A DNA stretch of 64,000 nucleotides, from the NCBI GenBank assembly GCA_933228895.1, contig OW121856.1:100167027-100231026 (forward strand), read 5' to 3'. Both the position numbers and the translations under genes were made by a program. Below, one piece after another: positions 33,885 through 45,979 of the stretch. The stretch comes from Platycnemis pennipes. Its lineage: Eukaryota; Arthropoda; Insecta; Odonata; Platycnemididae. A model generated the notes under the pieces. The model ran no database searches. It had not been told where the DNA came from and saw only the letters and a program-made list of their open reading frames with translations. The first letter of the stretch is position 1; the number at the start of each line of letters is the position of its first letter.

Positions 33885-34115
33885 AAAAGGAGGAAGGGTG
33901 GAGAGAAACCCGGCGTCGGTATTAGCATGCTCTTAACGAAGAGGCGCCAAGGGGACCACGGCTTAACGTCCCATCCGACGGACGGAGTAATGCACTCGAA
34001 GTACACTCCACATAGCACTCAAATAGGACCCGGTAAGCCATTGACAAATGTCCGTCATAGCTGGGATCGAATCTGGGCCCTCGGGATGGAATACTTTGGC
34101 CAAACCACAAAATCT
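33885..34115 (-). mobile_element. tRNA-derived SINE copy
   Basis: Shares 'GGAAGGGTGGAGAGAAACCC', 'GGCGTCGGTATTAGC', 'GGCTTAACGTCCCATCCGA' and 'GACGGAGTAATGCAC' with the 30.44 kb copy in the same orientation. The B-box region is GGGATCGAATCTGGGCCC read on the plus strand; the head is less well preserved. Confidence 0.75.
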
Positions 34116-34119
34116 ATCC

Positions 34120-35630
34120 CCGCAGGTAAACTAATTGATGTGGTATTTCTACTGCTGGGTTTCGATAAATTAAAAGGGATAAACTGTTGAACCTAGCGAT
34201 ATTAGAATAAATTTTTACGAGATAAAATAAACTACTAATATGAAAAAAATCTAAAACTGTCAAACTCATTACACACCATACTTCATTATTACTGACTAAA
34301 ATGTTTTTCCGGCCATAAATAAATATCATGGGTCGTGACCGTCGTGACCTATCACCCCATACCACACGCTTTTACAGTGAATTTTGGGTAAAATGTTGAT
34401 TGAGATGAATGGGAAAGTGCTGTGGTAGTCACAATTATAATGAGAACGACAATTCATCAATTCTACGTTAACCTTTTAAATATTGCTGTGGAACCATTTA
34501 TCTATGCAAGGCACGAGTGGAGGTCTTGTCTTCCATATATTCACACTGCTATTTTTGCTTCAAAGGAAAATACGAAAATGGCTCTATCATTCACCTGGAA
34601 TGCCTTTGAAATGTTAACTCTGTACCTTTTGAGGTCATGAGTAAGACGTCTGTTTGAGTTATTTCGTTTCTCGAGCTATAGAGAAGTCGTCCCAAGACAG
34701 CGCTCTCCGCTTGTCACGCCACCGTCTTTTTACGAATACGGTAGATCTTCGAGGAAATCCTCTCGTCGCTCGGGGGAAACATTTCCGCATAAACTTCATC
34801 ATGTGGTTAAAGTTCAATCGATAATGGCTGAGAACGTCCAACATGTCTCTTGCGGGACATAAATTTATTCAGTACATAAGTAAATCGTGCCAAAGAACAA
34901 CAAATATATTTTAATATTTAAAATTGTATTTTAAAATTATTATGATTTAAACTGTTAGTTCATTCTCGGCATGATCCGGTGCAAGGTAAGACGCCATGGA
35001 TTGCGCCTCTGTTAATGCGGATTTCTTTTTCACGACGAAAATATGTCGGTAAAAAGCGGCAATAGACCGATGTGCTCCGGAATGGGCCCCCATTTTTTCA
35101 GAATAATATTCACCTTATAGAGATGATTATCACAGCCAGCCTTAACTAAGATGTTCAAATCGTCCACCCAAGTCTCCAGAGGGAAAAAACTCTTTAAGTA
35201 AAAAGGCATGACAATGACTATGCGCCACTCTTATCATTTAATTAAAGCCATATTGTGCTGGCGGCCGGAGGAAAAAAAACGTCTTGGCAAGAAACCCATT
35301 GTACGATCTTGTATTTGTTGAAGAGGAGTGGCTGAATTACATCAGTGAGAACCACAGAGGGGAGAGAGAGAACTAGGGGAGAGGCAGGGAGGGGAACGCG
35401 GTGTGGCGAAGGTTAATGCAATGCAAAACGGGAGAGATGGGACGAGAAGCGACGTCCTGGGCTCTGGTGTGAAATATTCAAGAGACAGCTGCGAGAAAGG
35501 GAACGCCGAGAAGCGCGGTGAGAATGAATGGGAACGGACTGAGAGATGCGAGCAAGAAGATACTGAGGCATGATCTCGGAATGTGAAAAACAGAAGAGGA
35601 TGTGTGCGCGTCCCAATGCATCCTGCTGTA
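34120..35630. other. No gene recognised
   Basis: AT-rich at the left. A purine-rich block at 35340-35530 generates the spurious minus-strand frame at 35413-35688. No motif seen. Confidence 0.3.
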
Positions 35631-35639
35631 CACTTTCAT

Positions 35640-35705
35640 GGCGGCGCGGCATCTTCAACAGGAAGTCACGGGTTCGAATCCCGATCACGCCGGCCCATCT
35701 ACGAA
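35640..35705 (+). mobile_element. Possible tRNA-derived SINE head or tRNA relic
   Basis: GGCGGCGCGGCATCTTCAAC, then 'GGAAGTCACGGGTTCGAATCCCG' (B box shown here only in part: GGGTTCGAATCCCG) and ATCACGCCGGCCC. The T-arm half is tRNA-like, but no anticodon arm or paired acceptor end was found. Confidence 0.45.
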
Positions 35706-35709
35706 ACGG

Positions 35710-37370
35710 AAATTTAGGTTCGTACGTTTAACGGAAGGATTTCCTCGCTATCAGTATTATATTCGCTTAGAGTTCTCGGACACATATAGATCGATAGATA
35801 GATACAAAATAGATTTATCTATAGATAAATTTATTTTACATCCAACATGTAATTACAAAACCTGATTAACAAAATTAAGTAACTTTAGGTAGTCATAAAG
35901 TTATTACGCATGCAAAAACTACCTTCACTTTTCGTAACATGCATATGCCACCAGCATTTTCCATTGATAATCTTACCAGATTTATGTATATAAATATTAC
36001 TATTATTAACTCTCAAATCAATTATACAATTTCTGAGAATAATCATGATTGTTTTTTGGGTAAACATAAGAGAACAACGGTAACTATGGTATGATTGTGG
36101 CTGAGTTTGTTGTGCTCTGCCTTATTTTGCCCAGCTAATGTGTGTTCCTCTTCCTAACTATTTTTGCCTATACAAGCACCTCCTGACGAGCCAGGAGCTC
36201 AGGAGGACTTAAATTGTACATATTTATAAGATTAAAATGTAATCTAATTACACATTGTACCATGGTGTAGTGTAAAATTTAATTAATTTGGTTAATGAAT
36301 ACCTACCTGGTGACCAAAGTTTATAAATTTAATGCTATTCTCATAAGCTACATGTGTGTGTATTAACATTGATGCATCATAAATCGTGAACGTATAATAA
36401 TGTATAATGATCTTTATACCAATAAATACCAATACTAAATCTAAAAAAAATCACAGAAAAATATATAAACAAATTATACACATATGATAATCAGAGACAA
36501 AATCAAAGTCACAGGTTTTTGAAAAATAAACTCCTTTGCTAGTTTCCCACTATTCATATTTACACATCGCATGGGATAACGTACTCAAGAATTATTTGTG
36601 TTCTCCAAGTTACTAAAGTCTACATAAAAATGCAATAATTATTCCAAGAAAAATATCTGAAATTTCATTCTTACGCGTAGCATTATAACAGCTCTCCTCT
36701 CCCAATCCAAGAAAAGATAGATAAATCCCGTAGGGTATCGTCAAACCATCGCTAAAGAGGCCGACATGGAACCATAAAACTGCACTCCACTATTTGCACG
36801 CATACAGCACGCGGAGAAGAAATTTTATGTGACCTAAATATTTCTGACAGCATCGTATATTTTCAGGAAATTTTTTCACGAATAAGCAACTTGATACACT
36901 CGCATTTTCAAGAAGTATCCTCAGGGGAGGGAGGGAGTATCATTGACCTCCACGGACGTTTTTGACACGACGCCTTCCTACATCAATTCCATTTCATCCC
37001 ACTTGTACCAGATACCCTGTCTTCCCACGGCAAGGCTTTGAAAACACACGCTGCTATCATGGAATTACCAAAGAGGCAGGGCGAAAATATTGAGGCTACA
37101 GCAAGCTATATATAGACTTGGGATATAGGTGACGCTGTGAGATGGATTTCAATCTTCAAAACCACTAAATTAAAGTGAAAAATCTTCCCGGTTCCATACT
37201 TATGTAACAAAAAAATAACATGTATAATGCAAATTAGTAGTACTTCGCAGATGTGTCTTTGCATGTTGGATGAATGGTAAAATTTGTAGTGTATACATAA
37301 CCACCTCTCATTACGTAGGTAGTCTAAGTACACCTTAGTACCTATATGTAATACATGTTTGGTTATAGCT
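35710..37370. other. AT-rich, no gene recognised
   Basis: Contains short GATA-type repeats at about 35790-35835 and a small hairpin near 36178-36212 (CTCCTGACGAGCCAGGAG). No coding motif. Confidence 0.35.
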
Positions 37371-37374
37371 CAAC

Positions 37375-37430
37375 CCCTGCTATACACCCTCGATGTGTCT
37401 TGCAGGGTAGTCAGTAGATATAGATACTCT
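37375..37430 (+). mobile_element. LINE family A 3' tail
   Basis: 'CACCCTCGATGTGTCTTGCA', GGGTAGTCAGTAGATATAGAT: a diverged tail alone. Confidence 0.6.
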
Positions 37431-38129
37431 TAATAGTCGTCTTTATGATCCCTCTACTGCATGCTGGAGATAACGGAGCTCCGAGTTAAATTTTCAAGGC
37501 CTGTGATAAACTTTAATTCAGGAATCCAGAAGCAAAAAAAATTAATTACGATGCACATAACAAAAACCACAGTTTTATATAACTCAGAAAAAGGATGCAG
37601 CAAAACCTTAGCGGTAGGAAAACATAGTTTTCAGATGCATAAACTGTTTAGACACCAAAATCATCAAGAAGAGTAATTAGCATCAGAAAAAGTGTCGACA
37701 AAAATCAGGAAATGAACCACAAGGTTAGTTTTCTGCCCCAAAAATTCAGGAAATTGTTTGGGAATCCAATAAACCGTGGATCGAATCTCGCTACAGTTCA
37801 TCCTTCAGTTGATGCAAGTTTCAACCAATGTAACGGCTTGTCCTGCACACAAGAACAAGTAGCAACACCATGACACAAGTCCACAAGGGGAGAAACGGAA
37901 TCGCTGTCTGCCTCAATCGATTGCCTTCCACGGGGCATTCAATGAGAACGAAAGTGATCTTGGCCGTTCTTGATCGCTGATAAAATGTGGACAACTTTCT
38001 GTGGGTACTGGTTTCTGTCCCCTCCGGTTCCAAAACACACATCCGTTACGCGAGCACGACAGCGTGAACACTCTCTTAACCTTTATCCGGTTTTGTCCTT
38101 TTCACCTCGTTATCCTCGCACGGCCTGGC

Positions 38130-38290
38130 CTCATCAGCGGCCTTATTCACTAATTGTTACCGAGAATTCGGAAACGGAAGCCACCGAGACCGTGGCTCCG
38201 TCACCGAGACCGTGGCTCGGTCACGGAGACTTTCTGACGCGATTCAGTAACCAATTCGGAGACGACAGCGCCACGTCCGTGGATGAAAGA
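38130..38290 (+). repeat. Dispersed repeat sharing ends with 41.2-41.4 kb, inverted
   Basis: 'GCGGCCTTATTCACTAA' at 38134 and 'GCGATTCAGTAAC' at 38239 recur on the minus strand of 41200-41410 ('GCGGCCTTATTCGCTAAG', 'GCGATTCAGTAAGG'). The middle carries a 20-bp tandem, two copies of CACCGAGACCGTGGCTC at 38182-38222. Rich in CGG and CGAG words, unlike its surroundings. Probably two members of one short element family. Confidence 0.5.
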
Positions 38291-39394
38291 GAAGATGGCC
38301 AAAGTTACGAAGATCTACGTCACGGATATCATGACGCAGTTTCTCCTATCCAATGAAAGAATTCCAACCAGCAATTGTTTTTATCCAAATGAAAATGGAC
38401 CGCGAAGGTAAGTGAGCACTTTATTAGCATTGTTTTAAGATATTATAGGAAGATATGCGTGAATCGATCAATTTCATAACTTCAGTTAGACTTAAAATAT
38501 TATATTAATTATGGCATGGTGTTGGGCTTTCATATTCAAGGGTATTAAAAACAGTTACCATTACATCAAAACAGTACCATCTTTCATTAAGTGAATATCT
38601 ATTGGTGTATCTCGGATAATTGGGCAATTAGGTGGGTTGGTTGGGTAACTAATCTAAGTAAATATGTTTCCGGACATTTCGAGTTTTGCTAGGTTATCAT
38701 TGTAGTCCCTGAACAGAAGTTTAAATTTCTTTTTTGTCAATATTATCATGTACTTGAAAGGGGAGATACAATGATAGTTTTAGAACTATTTTCGTCGGAA
38801 TTGTTTATGTTACGAGAGTTTCTAAGGATTATTTGCATTGTTGCTCTTGGCCTCTTACTATTAATGAGCATTTGAAACGAGCTTAAATGATCTTAATTCT
38901 CTGTTGCAGATATTGATGTGATAATGGCTGGCAAGGTTGGTGGAAATCAGAGGAGTACGTTGAAGGTGGGGAGGTGATGTTGTAGTTCTTGGTAGATCAC
39001 CCTGGGATTGGCCACCAAAAGCTTCACGAGGCGGAAGGAGCCATAATGAAGCATCGCTTGTGGACAACTTTGGAAGCAATTTAAACGCCTGTGGTACAAG
39101 GGCCCGTAAAACCAAGGAGAACTGGATCAAGGTAAAATTCTTCATCTCACATATGCATGTATTTTACCCGTAACTCAGTCTCTTGCTATAATACCCATGA
39201 TGATTTACACATCTATCGTCAAGTCAGCTCCTTATAGGATTACTCGATCGCTTAAACAGTAAAATTATTTCTCATAATGTGTGAATAAACAGTGAGATAT
39301 GAAAATATGGCTATTACCTAATTTAAAGTAGTCCTCATTCGTCACACATCATAGGTGAAAACCCCCATAGGGATTTCCTTGTCATATTAATAAT

Positions 39395-39835
39395 GAATGC
39401 CTAATAAGAAAGAAGTCTAATAAAAGGTTTGGGTGTGATATTGATGAATGAGCTAGATTTTGAAAACCATATCGATATGGTATGTAAAAGAGCAAATCCA
39501 CTTCTTGGATTTAATAAGTAATTTACTATGGACTTCACAGATATTTCAGTGCTTAAAATATTATTACCATCAATTATTTTGCCAATATTACAATGCAGAA
39601 GTGATATATGGTCACCAAATCGCTCTTGCCATAATGTGCATAAGTATGGAAATTGTTCAAATGAGATTTATTTGTTTGTGTCATATCTCCTTAAAATAAC
39701 ATATTTTTAACTCAAATGTGTTGTTCGTTGTCTTGATATTATGCACTTACTTATTATTTAATTAGATAGCTGCCCTTATTTGCCTGTATCTGTACACATA
39801 TATGTTCAATAAATAAATATATAATGTGGCATTTT
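39395..39835 (+). mobile_element. Jockey-like LINE 3' fragment with AATAAA-rich tail
   Basis: Translation with one or two frame changes gives GLGVILMNELDFENHID, then 'MVCKRANPLLGFNK', a stop, 'FTDISVLKILLPSIILPILQ' and CRSDIWSPN. This is the known C-terminal layout of jockey-clade reverse transcriptases (LGV..D..L.F..HI, then KA...LGF, then L...Y....P.LE...IWSP). An AT-rich 3' region follows, ending in TTCAATAAATAAATATATAA. A different family from A and B. Confidence 0.7.
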
Positions 39836-41199
39836 GCATGCAACTCGCAGGTGTGGCAGGTGTGGCAGGGCTGGTGTTGCGGCACCCAGCAAAAGACCGC
39901 CAGGATTAAAAATTCACGCTGGTGGTACCAGTTTGGTGGTACCCTTAATGATGGCTCTCCCGCCCCAAGAGGATTCTGCTGGGCATTCTTGGGCAGGCCT
40001 CGGTAGAGAGCCTTGAAGTGCATTTTTCTATCATTTGTGTGAAAACCCTGTTCCTTATAACTATAGATGGAATTCATGAGTTATATTAACTTCAGAAGTT
40101 GTATTTATGTTATCATATGTAAATATAGTAAAATATAAAGATTTCTTTAACGTTACTAACTCTAGCCATCATTGATTTCCATCAACGCTTCTTATATATA
40201 ATCTTGCTTTCAGGACAAGGTCTTCAGTAGTCTTACATAAGGAGTCACGATGTATTACTCTTACGATGAATACTTGGAAAATATCAGGTATCTTAATAAC
40301 ATGATACAGCTTGCATTTTCAGTTGCCGACAGATATATCAGAATTAATTGTAATTTAAGGCAATCCATATAACATTTTACTATCAAGAAGAAATGGGAAT
40401 TCCTTAACAATTCTAACTATCCTTCCTAACAATTCCTAATTAGTCTCGCCTTTTGATACTTCACCATAAAAATGAGACTAGCGAATTGTCAGTAGAAATG
40501 AATGAAAAAATATTTATCCTAGCTTTTTCTTTCGTCTACTACCCATTATTTCACTTGAATGTTGGAAGTGCATATGTAATGTTTAGACCATACCTTTACG
40601 GCTAATTGAACTACAGATATCATACATTCTTGCAATACAAATAATTACATTTGGTCGGTGAGTTAATGCCTAGCATGCATATAATTTGGTGTCTTAGTTG
40701 ACATGGGAAACATTATGTTTAAAAATCCCTTAAAGCTAGCAAACATAAAAACTAAATGCCACCAAGCTCGCAATATCAGTGATTTTACCGTAAGTACGCA
40801 TTGCTTTTACGGAAAGGGAATGCAATGAAATGCTTTATAATACGTGTCGAAGCTATAAAAGCTACACATGTACCAAATACGAGGTTGACAACACAAATGA
40901 CTAGTACCGGGTAAGTGACAAAATATAGAAAAACGAAACACACTATTTTTAACGTGAATATCACTTAATCTGCATTGCAAAGGTAATAAAACTTATAATT
41001 CCGGCATATGAGTCGTGTTTATACATAGCCATCTACACGGAAATTGTAATCTACAGGGAAAAGTGGGACAAACAAATCATATAAACCGTATAAAAAGAAT
41101 GCGTGGATAAAATCGTATTTACACATATCTGCAATGCATAAGAGAACTGCTCACGTCAACAAAATACCTTAAAATAGAAATATATACTTCGTAGTTCAC
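39836..41199. other. No gene recognised
   Basis: A GC-richer block at 39840-40010 has frames on both strands but no motif; short internal repeats (GGTGTGGCAGGTGTGGCAGG, GGTGGTACC) explain part of it. The rest is AT-rich. Confidence 0.3.
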
Positions 41200-41412
41200 T
41201 GATACGAGATGAGTTGGACACAAATTCCGAGTCCGTGATGACTTTCCGAGAGACTAACTCTCCACGGCGACGGAATACAACATTGTCGAGACGGAAAAAC
41301 CGTGAAAACCTTACTGAATCGCGACTTGGGTATTCTTCCGAGAATGTGACGTAATTCCGAGATTCGACCACGGAATTTCCGTGAAAAATCCTTAGCGAAT
41401 AAGGCCGCAGGA
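41200..41412 (-). repeat. Dispersed repeat, inverted partner of 38.1 kb
   Basis: See the 38130-38290 entry: the shared words are 'GCGGCCTTATTC' and 'GCGATTCAGTAA' on the minus strand, with CACGGA and CCGAG-type words between. Longer than the partner by about 50 bp. Confidence 0.5.
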
Positions 41413-41599
41413 CTTCTCCCGAATTAAATCACGACCCCGCCTCCCTCGTTAATTTGAGCGCTGCTGGGGTCAGGTCATTAAGGGTAAAGCTCACGATTCG
41501 ACGACTTTTACCCTTTTTCCTTATCCCAACTCGCATTCTCCCGCCATCTCGTGCCTCTCAGAGGAATCGACTATTTTTACCTCTTCCTCCTCAAACACG

Positions 41600-41845
41600 G
41601 GGACCAGGTTGGCGCAGTGAGTAGGTACTTGGCTTCTCATATCGATGCCCCAGGTTCGAGCCCAAAAATGACATTTTTCAGTGATATACCGGTCCCTATT
41701 CGAGAGTTGTATGGAAATCACTTCAAGTTCAGTACTCTGTCCGTCGGAAGGGACGTTAAACCGTGGACCTCTAGGCCCCTTTCGTCAAAGAGTAGGATAT
41801 ATATCAAAGTCCTCCCTCTTTCCAAATTTCTACCCATCTCTAATG
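41600..41845 (+). mobile_element. tRNA-derived SINE copy, plus strand
   Basis: The head 'GTTGGCGCAGTGAGTAGGTA' matches an A box and CCAGGTTCGAGCCC a B box at tRNA-like spacing. The body 'CAGTACTCTGTCCGTCGGAA' and GGGACGTTAAACCGTGG follow, ending near 'TCCTCCCTCTTTCC'. This orientation shows the family layout most clearly. The frames at 41551-41911 through it are chance. Confidence 0.82.
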
Positions 41846-41849
41846 GCGA

Positions 41850-42560
41850 CAATTAAATTGGTTTCGGATAACTCCCTAGACAGCAACGACAAAACCAAGG
41901 ATAATTTATGATTCTTGCAGCTACTACTGGATATATTATTGTTCATTTTCTTATTCAACTCTGCATTCTGATTACACATTACTAAATCAAATTGAGTAAA
42001 TCCTGGCTCTTTCGAAATTTCTCATTTATGCATTTCACATTTCAATCACATTTTTAAGGCAAAACGACCATTACAACAGAGGCCCAAATTTTGTCGCGAT
42101 GATAGTAAGGTACTTAGTTCATTCGTAATTTGATAGGTTAGATCATATTGATAACATTTAAGAAACTGATAGGAGGACAAAGAATGCTTGAAAAGTAACT
42201 GTCTCCACGCAAAATAAAGGACTATAATGAATCATGTCACTTTTACTGTAGTAGATTGATATAATGGGGAGTGCAAGTTTTACGATTTTTGGCATGTCTT
42301 CATAAAACCCTTAAAGTGGAATACACGAGCACAATTGATAGATACTTTCCCTTACCTGACTGCTACGCAGTCAAAAATATTTGTGCAGAATCTGTTGAGA
42401 TAGATACTGGAATTATGAGGCTGTTTTGCACGTAAAGTCGCTGTTTTTGCTTGTTAAATGAGTTTTTGCAGTGAAATCGGTAGCTTCGTTAGTAACAGTC
42501 TGATTATTTACCCATCGATAATACAGATTATATGGAGTCATGGGGTCAATATGGGGTCAT
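41850..42560. other. No gene recognised
   Basis: AT-rich, no motif and no repeat partner identified. Confidence 0.3.
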
Positions 42561-42564
42561 CCTC

Positions 42565-42615
42565 AGTCACACACCCTTGCAGTGGCTTGCAGGGTACACT
42601 GTGGATATAGGCGTT
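42565..42615 (+). mobile_element. LINE family A 3' tail
   Basis: 'CACACACCCTTGCAGTGGCT', TGCAGGGTACACTGTGGATATAGG in order: a tail alone. Confidence 0.65.
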
Positions 42616-42619
42616 TGAT

Positions 42620-43705
42620 ACCCACCTATTAATAAAGGCTAAAATGGCCTTAGTTAACGGTCGCCTCCCCTAATTATATCTCTAACACTCGATGTTCATT
42701 TCTGTGAATCTTTCTCGCTTATGTTTTGTCGACCAGTGGGTGCAGGGGGGAGTCCTTTAAGGGTCGCGCCAGTTCCAAGCCCCCTGGCTACCTGGTTTGC
42801 ACGATCACACACACCCTGGACCCTCGCTATACTGCAGATGTTACCCCGGTACACTTGGCAGTCGCCTATGTTATTTGTCACGGTGGCTTTGATGAAAAGG
42901 TTCCACTGAGCAGTAAAAATGGTTTTACCCCCGACCCTAATTTTTGAGAACGCAAGCGAGCTGTTTTGCGGCCTTGACCCCATAAAAATAAATAACGACA
43001 CCACCCCAGCTCGGAATAATCAATTCTCAGGCTGAGCCTGGGATAAAAAAATGTCGCCGTCAATTTTTTTTACTGAAAACTAGGGGCAATTATCCGGAGG
43101 TACGGCAAATTGTTGGCATCTGTATTCCTCCCCTGAGGACATTTTTACCCGACACATGCCAACTTAATTCAATTACGTTCTCGGTACAACACTTGAAAGG
43201 TAACAGTAATGGAAAAAATGAAGCGAAATCGTATTAGCAATAATTCATAAGCTTCATGGCATTCAAACAACAGTTTAAATAAAATTTTATTTCCATTTCC
43301 CGAGTCAATTTTGGTTTAATTCTAATACTGTCCGCAGAAATAGAAAGTAAGTTTATGTAATGTATAACACATATATCAGAATTTTAGTATGTATCGTTGT
43401 CAATACAGTAAATACGGCATTGTTCTGGGTTAATTGTAGGTCACCTATAGCATTTTTTGATGCTATGTAAAGCTTTCTCCTTATATGGCCCAGTTATGTT
43501 CGGCTTGCCATGATAGGGCAGGCAAAACTTATGCCGAAATGTGACCAGAATCATCTGAATGTTTATTAAGTACTTAATAACTGTTTTTCGTTCACGTTTG
43601 CTGCATCCAGAGAGGATATTATAGACAGAGCTAGGGTTGTTTTTTCGATACATTTGTAAAGTGTATGTAAATTACCATCTTTCTTTAACTAGTCTAACTA
43701 CATGT
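42620..43705. other. No gene recognised
   Basis: Frames overlap on both strands at 42696-43004 without motifs. The minus frame at 43441-43653 is basic and lysine-rich with no recognised family. Confidence 0.3.
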
Positions 43706-43707
43706 AC

Positions 43708-43772
43708 ACTTATATCTACATTTTACTTTGCTAGCCACCGCAAAGGTGTGTGGCAGGGGATAGAAGGTATCT
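43708..43772 (-). mobile_element. LINE family A 3' tail
   Basis: 'GCTAGCCACCGCAAAGGTGT' then GTGGCAGGGGATAGAAGG, preceded by ATCTACATT: the minus-strand tail. Confidence 0.6.
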
Positions 43773-43774
43773 GA

Positions 43775-45485
43775 ATGATATTGACAAAGAAAAACGCGTT
43801 CACCGGGATTGTAATTATTTAGATACGTTATCCAAAATATTGTAGGACTTGATTTATGAATCAATAGTTACGGACAATGAGTTATTATTCCCATATTACA
43901 TTCATTGTTTTTAGTGTGGCTCTCCTGATTCCCAAGGATGAAGAATAATTAAATGGAAATAAGTGCAAATATTGCACGGTATGGCAATTTTGCATTTTTA
44001 CAGATGGTCTTAGGAATTACATTACTAGGAAGTGGGAAAGTACGTCTTCAAAAAATTTGTAAGGAAAATTATGTAAAGAATCGGTTTCACAATGGTAAAT
44101 TCGGGAACAAACATTAAATTATCTAAAATGTAGCAATTGTTAATTCTAGCTGTGTATTTTATTTGACCTCTTGTCACTTTTATATATGTTTTGATAGCGA
44201 ATAAAATGAAACCCCGTTCACATTAAAATTGCATTTTTATTTTGCTATTAATGGCATTGTTTTAATTATTTACACGGCCTAGTTCTTTTTCTACAAATAA
44301 AACTAATAGTGTGTATCTGAATGTGTGGTTAGGATGTGGCAATAATGTAGCCATCCAGAGTGTAGCTATATTCCATCAGCCTCATTGTAGCCATGTTGGG
44401 ATTGATCAAAACCATTATGGCAGCTTACTGACTGTTCACTGTGAGGCCTCAATAGCTTGCTATATTTTGGGGAAATGGGGAAAATAACTTAGCATGAAGT
44501 ATGGGGATATTTACCCTCCAACGAACTTTGATTGAAAGCAATAACTACATAGCTCAAGGCATTTTACATAATGGCAACCTCAGGCAAATTAAGATCACCT
44601 GTAAAAATTTCAGATTTATTTTAGCTCAAATCATTATTACTCCAACTATTATTAATCTGATACTCAGAGCAGTAGAACCAGAAGAGTCAGATGTTGTTTT
44701 TGTGAGGGCAACAAACTAAGTTATCAAAAAAAGCTACTCACTGCAAGTCACGAGCAACCTACTCGGCTCATAACCACAAAGAGTGAAGCCTTTGATTGCC
44801 ATAAATGAGATCCTACGGTTTCGTGGATTTGAAATCAATAACGAAAACGAGAGAACGTCAGTTTTTGTGGAGATGGAAAACGCGTCTCCTTCTTTCGAGG
44901 ATCTTCTTCTTTCTTGAAGGCTGCTTGGGGCCAACAATAAGTAAATTAAAGACAACAATACTTAATATATGTGGGCGATTTTGAAGGTGGAATCAACCGC
45001 GCTTACGGATGGGTCTCTACTTAGGAGTCTGTCATGCGTTTCAGAATCCATAAACGAGAATGAGAAACAAATTTATTGAAAACAAACGCTTCAAACAGCA
45101 GTAAGACAGGAAAGTTGTAAGAGTACCAAAAGGTTAATTTACATACGTTGGGCATGATATATGGTGGCTAATAATATAAACAGTTGAGAAATTTGTAGTA
45201 CAACATTGCCTTCTAAGAGTTTTTCACGGTCTTACATTACAAAGCCTCATTATTTATTTTCTTTAGGAAAGTGACTTTCCTATTAAAATCTATCCCATGT
45301 TCTTAATACCATTCATTCTTATTTATCAAGTCGCATCATATTTATTTATTTATGCCTCTCCACGTCAATTGCTCTAAAATTTGAGGCCCTTTAGACGAAA
45401 ATAACTCAAATTAATGAAGTATCTATCTAACCCCTCCTGTAAAACCGTAGGTTATTTTTTCATGCATTAGTATTGAGAATTAGGC
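43775..45485. other. AT-rich, no gene recognised
   Basis: No coding motif. The frames at 44501-44719 and 44734-44958 are short and unlike any family I know. Confidence 0.3.
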
Positions 45486-45589
45486 TCTAAATAGCCAATA
45501 AATTCAACAGATTCAGGCGAGATATCGTGGAAGTTCTTCATAATGTAAGAGAAACAATTGCACTTTTCCACAAATTGCTTTAATGTGTA

Positions 45590-45635
45590 CAACGTGTCTC
45601 GGCTCACAGAGCCATCATCGGGTACAAGACAAAGT
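45590..45635 (-). ncRNA. Hammerhead-like motif, left arm (mutated)
   Basis: On the minus strand: CCGATGA (expected CTGATGA), one extra T, perfect stem II GGCTC-TGT-GAGCC, and GAGAC (expected GAAAC). Then AC-AC-GT, T, and GTAC pairing with the GTAC before the core. The shape is kept but two core bases differ, so it is probably inactive. Confidence 0.5.
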
Positions 45636-45877
45636 TGTAAGAGTGTACATCACATATATATCTTTTCAGAGAAGGGGGGAGGTATGAGAGGAAACTAGAG
45701 GAGGGGGGGAAGGCCCCCCCTTCTTCCTCCCTTGGTTTTTCCTGATTTCTCCCAGGTTTTTTCCGTCACTACCTCCTCCTTTCCCTCCTCCTTTCCCTCC
45801 TCCTCTAGTTTCCTTCCCACTACCCCCCCTCATCTGAAAAAATACACCTATATGTGATGTACACTCTTACAACTTTG

Positions 45878-45925
45878 TCTTGTACCTGATGATGCCTCTG
45901 TGAGCCGAAATCGTTGTACGCATTA
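45878..45925 (+). ncRNA. Hammerhead-like motif, right arm
   Basis: CTGATGA at 45886-45892 and GAAA at 45907-45910 form the core. Stem II is CTC-TGT-GAG plus a damaged base pair. GTT ending at 45915 is the candidate cleavage triplet, and GTAC at 45916-45919 pairs with GTAC at 45882-45885 as stem I. The base after GAAA is T instead of C, weakening stem III. Confidence 0.55.
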
Positions 45926-45979
45926 AAGCAATTAGTGGAAAAGTGAAATCGTTTCTCACACATTCTAAATAGCCAATTA

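Larger units (their letters stand above)
45486..45977. mobile_element. Compact hammerhead palindrome with 14-bp target duplication
   Basis: TCTAAATAGCCAAT occurs at 45486-45499 and 45964-45977 and looks like a target-site duplication. Between them the left arm (about 45540-45690) and right arm (about 45825-45963) are inverted copies. The purine/pyrimidine-rich centre also continues the symmetry (GAGAGGAAACTAGAGGAGG against CCTCCTCTAGTTTCCTTCCC). A 40-bp non-repeated stretch lies inside the left duplication, recalling the 41-bp stretch inside the right duplication of the Penelope-like element. Each arm carries a hammerhead-like core, antisense on the left and sense on the right. No coding sequence. 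Read as a non-autonomous relative of Penelope-like elements; that link is inference. Confidence 0.75.

Noticed and set aside
35600..35705. Functional tRNA gene
   Set aside because: Only the T-arm-like GGGTTCGAATCCCG is convincing; an anticodon arm and a paired acceptor stem were not found.
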